DNA of 64,000 nt, taken from assembly GCA_036362985.1 (NCBI GenBank), contig JAYGXS010000004.1, positions 2,285,553-2,349,552 on the forward strand. The letters run 5' to 3'. The notes under the pieces are model-generated. The model worked only from the letters and a program-made list of their open reading frames with translations. It made no database searches and was not told the DNA's origin. The translations under genes were made by a program, and so were the position numbers. Source of the DNA: Ligula intestinalis (Eukaryota > Platyhelminthes > Cestoda > Diphyllobothriidea > Diphyllobothriidae). Of the stretch, positions 10,701 to 22,700 are shown one piece after another (the stretch's first letter is position 1; the number at the start of each line of letters is the position of its first letter).

Positions 10701-13700
10701 GGTTTTCTTTATGTTCGGTAATCACAAAGTATTGTACGAAAGCAAGGAAAGTTGTCCCAAGTGGTGCCTTTGCGTTTGGTCGTGTCGGCGGATTTAAAAT
10801 AAGCATTCTTTTCCTACTCTTCGTCCTCCTCCTCCTTCTCATCCTCCTTTTCCTCCTCCGCCTCATCCTCCCCTCCCCCTTTCCCTCCCCCTCTTACCTC
10901 TAACGTGTACTGCCCATCTGTTTTTCACTTACCCATGCCAGCTGGGACAGCGTAGCCTGGTTGGGGAGTAAGCCATCTTAGACAACCAATTTTTTGGTAG
11001 TCAAATGTATGCCATCTTATTTAATGTCAACGTGGACACGTTGAACTTGATAGGTGTGCTTTTAGGCTATATTTATTTGTAATTAGTAGACAGTGTGACT
11101 ATTTACTAGATAATTTCAACTTTTCTTATAAATTCAAATATGTTTTATACAAAACATGCACAAAATATTCGTTATTGAACTTATTTGGTATGCAAGTAAC
11201 TTTAAAAATGTACGCCTTAATAGTTTGTTTCTTCTAGTTTTTTAAAACAGTACACGTTATGAAATCGTTTTAGCTATGAAATGTTCATTCCTGTTCTATC
11301 ATGTTGTCAGTTTATTAGTTTTCCCTATAAGCTTTTCACCGTGATCGACATACATTGAAATATTTGATGAGAATTATGTCAATTTTTCTTCCTAGTGTAG
11401 AAAAATGTATGATTTTCCTTGGACAGAGTTCATACAGAACATAGGTTAGATGCCTTAAATATAAGTATTACAGCCATCAGGTTTCAAATGTATGGGGCAA
11501 TTTGAAAACTTAGATATCCCTGTTTTAGGTGAACAATGCGGCGTAGGCTTAATTTGATACCAAGCAAGAAAGAGAGAGTATCTTTCTAGATGTTTTCTAT
11601 AGCATATATTTATGAACGCATCAAAAATGCATTTAAAAACGTACACTAATTCATTATCCAATTTTTAACGAACCCGTGTATATGTCTCTAGCAAATCCTC
11701 GAATTGCCTCTATGGATGTTTGTGTAGAGTAGCTGGCTGGCTGGCAAACCGAGAATCGGGTTGTAATGGTTCCTATTTATTGTGGCGTTTCTGGCACCCC
11801 GACATACATGAGATCTGAGTGGCCGATCTCTTTTCAAAAAAATTAAAACCTGGCATGTTGTAGGGCTGGGTAGGTCGCGTGAGGCACGTGTGCACAGTCT
11901 GTTTGGCCTTTACAGCCACCGCGCTAACCCTGACTCCGCCAGTGCTCAAGTGGATAAGAGAGAAGCGTGTCCGGTAGATGTAGCACAAGTCAACTATCAT
12001 TGTAAAATAACTCGCGTGCAAGTCATCATCCCTGCAGCTGGGGCACATACGATGATCATTATCGGTAACGGCAATCGAACTGTCGCCTAGCAGATACTAT
12101 TTTTCTATAGGGCAGTGGAATTACTGTTGCCGATTGATAATAATGGACGAGTAGAGCAGCACCATGGTAGCTCGGTGGTTTCTCCCACTAGACCGGTAAT
12201 GCGTTAACCAGACTATTACAAGTCTACAAAGTTTCGTTTGATGCCTTTCTCCACTAACTGTCCGTCTGCTCATATTTCGTGGAAATTATCTCCATACCCT
12301 ACCTGTTGCGAAGGACATCTTGGGTGAGCACCATGTTCTAGTGGCGATGACTTTATTTAACGGCCTAGGTTAAACTGATGACTTGTCTAGTCTGTATTCG
12401 TCTTCGTAGCACATGCTCTTTGAGAGTTCACTTGAGGTGTTTATTGTATGTAAAAAGAAATCGCTCTGGCCACTCATTGTCTAGATGTGATCGAAAAACG
12501 CTCATCTCTGAAAACTTTTGTTCATAATTGTTGAAAAGATTGATTCATTCCCTTACTGACTTCTCTCAGACCCAATTATTCTTCATGTCGTTCCAGGCGG
12601 GGTCACGGCAAATATTCTTCTCGATTTGTTTGAGACAGACCGTGATCTGCGCTTTAACTCTTGGTTACAGACGAGCATGAAAGTGAGGTAGTAGTAAATC
12701 TAAACTTTGTCACGTGAAAATAGTTGTCGTACTTTTCGTCTTTGTTAAGGTACAGCGTCTCTTCTGAAACTGACTAATCCCTCCATCCTCTCTCCTGTAT
12801 GTTTTCTCATTATTTTTCACCCGTGCCATGAATACAATGAGGAAATCGTTATCGGTCAAGCATATTTGAACTATGACTGCTGCTCATCTGGGCTCCACCC
12901 GTTTAGCCGTTCTCATTTACTTGTGACGTCGCAACCAGCGAGCATGCCATATGATTGTATTCATTTGAGCCTATAAAAAGAACTACTGGCTGGCATCAAG
13001 CCATATCGCCAGCCTGTCGTATCTGTCCTGACTCATCCGCGTATTTTTGCGTTGGCAAACTAATCCTTCGGTGCTTGTGAAGAAAGCTGATATGACTGCG
13101 AATACCCATTCGCGACCTATATGTATTCCTAAAACTATTCGTGTGATACTGTAGTATCGGCATTTTAGCGACACAAACTGAGTGATTGTCTGGAAGAAGG
13201 ATAATGATTTCGATTAGCCCTCTTTCGTAGCGGAGCACTGCTTCAGTTTCCGATATCAGGTTTTCATTATATAGCCTCGGAGCTAAGGCGGCACCATTGA
13301 CGTCGGGGAGGGGGGGGGTGTTGGGGATGGGAACGGGCAACGTGGTAGTTGCGCTGAACGAACGCGGTTGCTAAAACAAGACACGATGGGCGTGATTTGA
13401 AGTGCACACGTAGAACCAATTGTGGGAGGATTGGTGGTTGCATGCCAAAGGGCAGTCTTATGCCATGCCAACCTTCAGCGCCCAATCCAGTCTTCTGTGT
13501 ACTTACCTCTGCCTTGGCAGAAGTGGGGTAAGATATAGTGAGATAAATGTGGCGAAAGTCAACCCTTTCTTTAAACTCAATCATGCGCAAATTACCTGCC
13601 CGCACCGATTCTGTTGTGAGGCATATGGTGTTCCGGAGTACTTGAGGTGTCAGCATGATGTTGTAGCGAGTGCGGAATATCTTTTTTGAGTGAACGTCGA

Positions 13701-16700
13701 TGTGCTTCAGTCTAGAGATTTCAGGCTTGTGTTCTACTGGAAGAATATCTGGTATAAGACTCCTCGAAAATGGTTCAAAACCGTTCATCTGCATTCTGGA
13801 ATACGGGTGTTCGTGAAATTGAACCTTTTTCTATCGAAATTCACAATGACCATCCTTTAAACTACACAGGTCCGTCACAACGCGTGACCTTTGCCGGCCT
13901 ATCTTTATGCGCAATCAATTATGCTTTCTGCTATTCAACTAAACGGATTGGAAGGTTTGCCTTGAATACTACTGGACGTGCATAACCCTATTTTCCAAAC
14001 TGGGGTTTTAGTAATGCATGATAGACGAGGTCAGTTGATCACATTAGTAGGCAGGATACCTCTTGTGAATTAGTTTAGGAGTGGCAGATGCGTACTGAGC
14101 ATTCATCCCATCGAGCCCCATATGCGTTCAATGGGAAAGACTGGAGAAGTGGGTACTCGGCTTATGACATGGGCAAGTCGGGTAAAATTTATCCCCAAAC
14201 TCTAAAGTAGATTTTTGCTAACTCAGACACCCGTTGTCCACAATGACTGAGTTTTTATCCTCCTCCCCACGTCCTCATGTTTGTCAAAAACTTACCTCAG
14301 ATATAACAGTGGTTTGAAACTGCCATTGCTTCTCCCTCTCTCCATCTCGTCTGTCCTCTTCTAGCACTTTGGAACGCCGTCTAGCGGGACAGTTATAATC
14401 TCTTATTTGGCTCCATATAATGGCACTTTAGTCGGCTTTCTGTATTGGCTCGAAGGCCACCTTTTGGTTATTACCGCACCAATAGTCCATTCTCGATGGT
14501 AAACCAAATTCCACCGAAGCAGCGTGCCACCTTTTATACATATGCCTTCGGTGCTCACTTACAGTGTTATCTAATACAAACCTATGATAACGCTCCACAG
14601 AACCTTCAAACGTGGCTGGTAAAATTTAAAAACAGAGTTGCACATTATTTCAGAATATCCGCCTAAAGCTTACGTAGGGGAAAAGCCGTCTGATTTTACT
14701 AAGTCAGGATTAATAATAGGAATCCTTAAGCTTATCCTGAAACCTTTTCGCATATGCTCAAATAATTTCTTAAGTTCATTGTTGTACATATGTTGGCCAG
14801 TTGGGCGATCCAAAGCGCGGGTGATGTTAAGGACGTGTCATTTGACATCGGTAATGAGGGTTTTTGGTGTCCTTTAAGAGCCGGCCGGGATGCAGCGGCC
14901 AAATTAGCGAGTAATGTTCGCGTTATACGCGGTACACCTCAACCTTGATTTTGTTTTAAAAATCGCCATCACTGTTGCGTTGCAGCGGTTGAACTCGTCC
15001 ATGATATTTCTACTTTAATTAACGGAAATGTGTACCAACCTTAAGTTTATTGTTACGGTGCGCTGGTGTCTGCACCCCTCTTTTTATTGGCAGCTTCGCT
15101 TCCCCATTTTAGAAGGAGTGTGAACTCGCTTTCAGTCGTAGAACGATTCCTCCAGAGTATAATTTTATTTCGATTGTAACAAAATGTTAACCAGATGCCG
15201 CTACTTATGACATTTGGCTTAGCTTGAGGCTGTGGCGATACATCCTCAGATTTAAAACCAGCAAACCCAAGAACCCGCTGCTCAACGGTAAAAGCGTGGA
15301 AATTCTAATCAACAGGCCCCAATTCGAATCTCATGTGGCACAACACCTGGGGTTTGGAATGGCTGGCTGACGACGGCTAATTAGCCAGAAATAGTCATTC
15401 CAGCATCAATTGTCCTTGTTGGTAATCTTATTGGGGGCTGCTGCCAGGCCTTGAGAGTAAGCCTCGAGGCACAATCGAGTCGCATATACGCCGTAACGCA
15501 ATCGGTGAGCGTTCCTATACTATAGTTAACACTTCCGAGACTCAATGATTGAGTGTCAGATTGCTTAGCACACAGTGACCGTCGAACCTAGCTTTTAAGC
15601 CTAAGGCTCCCTAGATATGGCATAGTTTATGGCAGGCTGACGACGGCCATTAAGTTAACAATGAAAATCGCGGTCTCCCCTCTTTTTGTCCATACGCTTT
15701 TATCTACGTATACAGTGGAGCTTCGGTTGACGAGCAGCCTCATCTTCGATCATTTCAGGTAATGAACAAGCCACTTGCAGCAAATTTGTTTCGACTGATG
15801 AACTTCTGCTCGGTTAACAAGTTGTCAGTGCGCGTGTGGGCACATCTCTTCCATTGAATCTTACTCCCAGAGTGAGAGTTATCGATCGCTTTTAGCCAAT
15901 CAGTTAACTGACGCAATTCGATGGGCAACGTTTCGCAAGACGAGCGTTTCAGATGACGAACTCGGTTCTGGAACGAATTAAAGTCGTTAACCGAGGTTCT
16001 ACTGTATAGGATAACGTTTGCCTAGGGAGTTCAAATACCAGCAATCACCCAGGGCACACCATAGATCCCTATTCCTAGCATTTTCGTCCCTCAGCTACAG
16101 AAACCTCATTGAAAAATGTCTCCAAGTGCTACCCCTATATTCACTGATATGAAGTTAAATCTGCAGGCCAACATTTACTAGAGGCCTGCCGGGTCTCGTC
16201 GAATGAGCTGCAACTTGAGAATTTGCATCATTTCGCCGCACTGCTGCCACGTGTTCGGCAATTCGCGTCCTAAGAAGTCTGCCAGTTTCTCCGGCATAGT
16301 TGCTTTGACCGCAACTGCATTAGCTCCAGTAGACGACCCCAGATGTTTCTTGCCATGGCAGTTGAAAAGGTCAGAGCCCGCCTGCCGTCGAACAAGCAAT
16401 CCACGCACAAGAAGGCAAATAACGTTAATTGTCGCTGTATGCTTGCAGTAATGACTGTGTCCTATAAATACTGCAAACTTATGTGCATGCTTAACCTGTT
16501 TCTGCTACTCATGTCTCTGATGACGAATCCGCGACGGATATCGAAATTTCAGGGGACATATTGTCTCAGCGATCGAGTCTTCTTCGTCTCAATTGCTTCC
16601 TGGGACACGGATGTTCGCTTTTATTGGCCTTCATCATGTTTGCCAGGTTTTCTTTGTAGTCTGACCTGCCTTGTTTAGGTATCTTTCCCCCGTTTCCCCC

Positions 16701-19700
16701 ACCACTGTGCCTAGCCGCATATCATACTAGCAGTTCATGCTTCAGTTACCTATGCCGTTTCATCCTTTGAGATCGAAATTAAGTTGGATAGTTTATCTTG
16801 CCTTATTAATAGGCAATGATCATACGCAGTCGGTCGAGAAACCGTATAAACCCACTAGTTTCTGCGCATTGGGCCGCCGTTCCATTTCAGAAGTTGGCCA
16901 TGCGATCACTGAAAAAAAAAATTGTCTGACGTTCCGGATTCTGTCAAGAATCCTTAATCGTAGGTAACTGTAGAATAGCGTGAGACATGCACATCTGTGC
17001 CAAGCTGTGCATGCCCTTCCCTTATAACAGCTTACTATTCTGACAGTAAAGATGGGTTACTTCAGTTAACAATGGAACAGATAGTAGACAAGGCGTCTTT
17101 GTGTTCCGTTACAATCATGATTTGGCAAGTTCGACAAAGTTCACGTGTGGAGCACCGGATCAATTTATTTATTGTCCTAAGCTATCAAACTCTAGCAGGA
17201 GTCCATCTTCAGAGGTGTAAAGTATCAACAGAACGAGGGTAATTATGTTGGCCATAGGCTAATCAACTGTCCGAAATAATCAGATTGTCAGGGCGTTAGA
17301 AACAGCAACTAGCAACTAGCTGCCAGTGGAGTTGGGGGGGGGGGCACTATACTGGTGTACGCTAAATAGCTATCCGTAGAGCAGGGGGTCATGAGCAGCA
17401 AGAGTTAGAAAGCTCAGGACAATAAATCAATTGATCCAGTGCTCGACACGTCTTCTTCCTTGCTTTTCCTTTATCGTCTTCTGTGCTGGTGATGGTACAT
17501 GTTAGGACTCGCACCTGGTACTTTTAATTAACACAAACGGTAACTTAGCTGACCCCGGTTCCCAAAGTCCGTACGAGAGAAGACCGGTCGGTCAGAGTGA
17601 GGGAGAGAGAGCGTGCATTCAGGCAAAGAACTTGACAGCAAGCCACTGCTATCGGAGACTGAGGAGTATTTATTCAGTCCGTTCCTTGAGCAGGCGCCAG
17701 CGACATGGGACCAATCAGCTATGAGGAAAAATCGATAGTCACCGCGCGCCCTCATGACAGCGGCCTAAGTTGCACTCGCGGGCCCTTCTGTAAAATGAGT
17801 GATCGTGGGAATGGGTGCATTCTCAAGAGTGCATAGAACGATCAGCCGTGATCTTAGAGACGAAGCAATAAACCTGACTGAAATTCTGCCCGAAGCACAG
17901 TTTGTTAGGAACAAGATTATGAGGGAATTTATTGATTTCGAAAATAAGCGCTCGCCTCGCTCCGATCGTATAATAGTATGCTTTAAACGAATCGCCCCAT
18001 GCATCGGACTTTGTGTGCTTGTTATGCAGCTATTCCAGTCATTTGCCTTTTGCAAAGAAAAATGCTTCGAACCCGCGATGTTCGAGTCCCCTTCGTAAGA
18101 TCTTTCCAGATTAAATTATCACAGGATGACCGAGCTTTCTGATTTTGTCACAGTGCAGGACGCCGAAAACATCCATTGACGGTCTCTAATCTTCCCCTAG
18201 TCTGCGCTCAAATAACTCAACTACAGACGCCGTTTGTCCCCTTTGTTACACGTTGATTAAGATCAGAATTATTACAGACTGCTGCTTAATATGACTAGAG
18301 GACGAAGACGTTTGCGCGGTTGAATGTCTCTAAATCCGCATCAAGTCCAGTTTAGTAGCCGGCGACCAGTCTGTCTTGGAGTGACTCTGTGCGGGAATCA
18401 TTTAAATGTCAGCCCCTCTCCCTCAAACCACTCGCGTATCTTTTGGCGAAGCCAGTACAGTTGTGCAGGCACAGGGCACCAATCACCGTTGACCGACCGT
18501 TTTTAAGTGCCCTTCTCTACAACGTGGCCCCAGCTTGTTGCAGGCAAAGGTAGCCACGTAAGGCCATGTATGCTGGCGGCAGTTATACCCCACAATTGAC
18601 TTGACTTTGGAAATCTTCAAGGCCTTTAATTTTCTGATTATTTTGTGGTAGATGTCAGCGGTTATCGAATATAGAAACTAACTCGTAAAAGCTGTTCACA
18701 ACGCCTCACTACCATTATTTACTGCTGTCTTGATAAAACTAATTCGTAGGGTAAAACGGTTAACACTATGCCCCGCATTACAGCCAATCAACGTCTTGTC
18801 TTCGTTTGACGACTACTTTAATGTTCCAATCTAATTCCAGGTATCCATTTTTTGGATGTAACTTTGGCCCTCCTAAAGATGCGGAAGGGACCTTTTCTGA
18901 TCCGAAATTATCTCCCCCTTTGCCCTTTGATTCAGTTGGTAGAGCCGTTGTCGACCGCGTATAAGGACAAGGGCTCGCCGGTTGAAAAAAAACAGACTAT
19001 GGAAAGAGCGAAAGTGCACTTTACATGGCCTACCTAACTAATTTCTCATTGTTGGCTTGCTAGATCAGAAAGAACACATATTTACCACGGATTCTGTCGG
19101 GCTAACTTCGAACGCTCCATCAGTAGACCACATTCCACTCCGTTTTTGGCGCATGACACAAAGGAGTCGATAGTGGCCTTCAGCAAGTCTTTTATTTTTT
19201 GCTGGCAGAACACGCCGCGTTCCAGTTAACACAAAGAGACACTAAATGATGCAATAATAGCTTTTGCGAATTTATCGAACACTAGCTGATCGAAAGCCGC
19301 TATTTTTGCGATCTGTCTCTGGTCACGTTTTTGCTACCAAGTCCAAAAAAACGTCTGTCTGTGGAGGTTACACTGCGTGTACATGCACTTTCTGTCTTTC
19401 CATGGCACCGATTTGGGGGCAAAGTTTCGAAGCTGGCTGTCCTTTACTGTTAAGCGCCAGTGGGTGCCAGTCTACGCAGGGTTCTGCTTGTGTTTCGCCC
19501 GAAACCAGGTGCTTATGTGTCCGACGGAGACTGTGCGTTCCTACTAATTAGCTGCTTTCTCCGAGACTCCTAAGTAACTTTCAATTGTTGTAAATTCCCT
19601 TTTAGATGATGTTTAAGGGACTCGACCTCCGTGGTATTCAGATGTATGCTTTATGTCGGTAGGGGGGGGGGGGGCGTTTGAAGGAAGAAACCTCGTCCAT

Positions 19701-22700
19701 TAAGTGTCCTAGTAGTGAAAGCCTCCGTCCCAGCATCTAGCATCAATAGCATGATTGTCTACACGGGGGATCTGAGCTATTTTCGAAAGCTGTTTATCAC
19801 TCGTAATTAGCTTTTTTCATTCCCTGTGACCTACAGGTGTTGACCGATCTTGCGAAATGTTAGCCGACATTATGTCCTTCTGAATTATGAGTAGCGTTTT
19901 CGCTTGGAAAGTGCAGGGCAAACTAAAGTCATCTCAGGCGCACCAGCATTTTGGCTCCTGGCTCCACTTTTCCTCTATCGCCAGCATACATCTCACTCGG
20001 TAAAAAAGTTACTACTTAGGAGCATGCCTTTTTGTCCTCACTTTTCTATACTCTTCGAAGATATTATTTCGAAGTTATGCACATAACCCTTTCTGCTTGT
20101 ACTCATTCAGTCGTAATCAACGTTTTTTTTCAAATTCTATACTCGATAGATTTAAGCTTTAAGAAATTGTTGAAGTATGATATTTTTAAGGCCTTGCAAT
20201 GTCCACTCAAATATCCTCATATCTGTCCTTTAATTACTTCCCCTCATGCATTATACAAGACAATTTCTTAGAAACGGATGAGCCTAGAATTCCTTGTTTC
20301 CTTGCTTTGACAGCCATCTAGGCAGGTACTCTATAGATATGGCTACCAATTACCTTGCTAGTTCACGCCACTTCAAACTCTGTCTATGAATTTACATGCA
20401 CCTGTGGATGCAAGTAAATTGGGCGATCGCAGCGACAATTGACAGCCAGATCTATAGCGCGCCGGTTAATGCAAGAAAACAGGATTCCGCGCTCATCCAT
20501 TATTAAGTATTTGCCTGATAAGGCCCACTCCGGATACCCAAAACAGAATAGAAAACAGTCCATATTCTATAGAAATATTTACGAGCCCTATATGATATCT
20601 TCTTGTCGGCATAAAACATGCTTTCCCTACCTTGAACCATATGCTACTTGCACACTACAAACCTTGAACGCAAATGCAGCGGAAAACTAGGTTAAAAAGT
20701 ATTCCGGAATCGTTTTTATACGTTTAAAACCGAAAAAATTCGCTTCTATTATAATATTTGAAGACACGGTTTGCTAGGAAATAAGCACAAGAAAAGGTAT
20801 TTTGGACATAAGTCCTATAAAATATACCTTAATTTATATTGCAGACAACGGTCAATAGAAACTGCGTGCCATTCAAGTAGTCTTTTTGTCAAATGAGCTT
20901 TTCACAGGGGATTAAAAAAGAAAAATCAGAATCCTGGCGTATTTGAAATGTTTTTAGTGCATCTTCACCCTAATCGATATTAAAACTTTACCTGCGTAAT
21001 CATTGCCAACGGAAAACACATGTGGCAATTTGGGTTTACATTTCATGACATTTGTTACTTTAAAAATCAATATTAGACAGTTTCTCTTCTGCTCCAGTCG
21101 ACTGTGTTTTTTTTTCGTTGAATAAACGCAATTATGAAGCAATCATACACATCCTTCCTGTTTTGGGTGCCCGAGTTAAGTATGCAGCAGCAGCCTTCCT
21201 TGTTGGGCTTTTTTTATTCTGCAAACTGCCAGTCACTGGCGATGGCGCGACATGCATGCGCACATCAGCAACTCGCAATTCTGCTAATTGCGCCATCCTC
21301 GCAATAGCATCCTCCCAGAGAAGCCAACGCTGCACCAGGGTCGTTTTTGTCAGATTCGCTTATAGGGACTTCTTGCCCTGCGTTGTCTCTGTATTAGGTT
21401 TTGTATCCTGTTGGTAATCCGCTTTCGAGAATTTTTGTGTGCCGCTTCGAATTGCTTTTGTTGTTGTTGTTGTTACAGGATAGCAAGCAATTGTTCTGAG
21501 GAAATGGACATGGTGAGTTCTGAGACTGCGTCGCCAAATCTTGTAACGGTAGCGCAGGCCGACATATCACCGCCCGAGTTCGTCTTGTGTGAGTCCCCAA
21601 AGGAAAAAAACAGGACAAGAAATGTGCAATGGTAGAAGTCTTTTAGTGTATCTAGTACAACATATTTGGGGTAACAAACGCGTGTGAAGCTATGTCCATC
21701 GGGCCAATCAGCTTCTTTCCTGACGTAGGTGCCGGTAGGATTGGCTGGTGCCTCAGTGACTGAATGAAGCTTGAAATTTAAATTATTGATTGTCTGGCAC
21801 GATGCGTTCGCTTGCTTGTAGGCCGATTAATAGCCTACTGTGAACGCGACTGCTGCTTGTATGCTAGCTGTTTGGTTCTTCCTAACACCTTTATTGACCG
21901 CATGAGATTAAACGGCGGTTTGCGCTTTAGTTACGTTATAATAAGAACAAATTTGTTCATCGTCAGGCTCTCCTCATCGTCCTCTGTCTATTGCGCTCCA
22001 TTTAGGAAGACAATGGTGGGACAGGGGCTGATCAGACATTTTGCCATTGTCCGGTATATGCTAGCTGTTCGGCACTCTTGAGCGCGTTGGGTAGTTGATA
22101 ATTCGACCGTCGTATCCCACGACGTCGAACATGTGCTACACAGCAAGGTTACATAGGGATGGTGACTTGCGAGTAGATTAATTTTAAGTGATAGTATGCT
22201 TGCGCTGCATCTATTGCACTCCCTCTTCCCTCACTAACATGTGTCAACACATGGTCAAGAAGATCAAAAACAGGATCGGGTGCCCGCACCCTCTCGCTCC
22301 CCCCTCCCCTTCCATGTGTGACATTCGTTATGGCAGTGCATCCCGATTAGTGCCTAACATACCTGAATGTAGTCCTCGTACATGTGCAACACATCTATCA
22401 TTGCCGACATTTTCTCCCGAATCGATGTTGCTCGCGGGGTTTTCGCAATCATCCGAAAGCGTCTATGGATCCGATGTGAAATCTCCTTCGCCATGAACGA
22501 TCCATGTGTAGCGTGCATCCGTCCAGTCAGTACTACCTTATATATGTGATTTCTGGGTTCTGCGAGTTAAAGATGAGGTATTTGACCACCACCGCCTAGA
22601 GACCATCCTTCAAGTTCTGTTTACCTGCTTCATCTCGAATGAGACAGTCGGTAGTCGCTGCGACAGTACCGTGAGGAGATTTCAGGCCATCCCAGAACGA

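Larger units (their letters stand above)
16007..22560. other. XPR1 intron 5, middle part
   Basis: Mostly unassigned. G runs occur at 17334-17344 and 19662-19674. A weak tRNA-like stretch around 18925-18985 (TTCAGTTGGTAGAGC, then GGTTGAAAA) may be a SINE fossil. A minus-strand frame near 16390 has a weak resemblance to a CCHC knuckle, too degraded to call. No exon of XPR1 is expected here, because exons 5 and 6 join directly in phase and alignment. Confidence 0.45.

Noticed and set aside
16178..16408. Gag-like CCHC protein on the minus strand
   Set aside because: One weak knuckle-like pattern with missing cysteines and no neighbouring retroelement domain.
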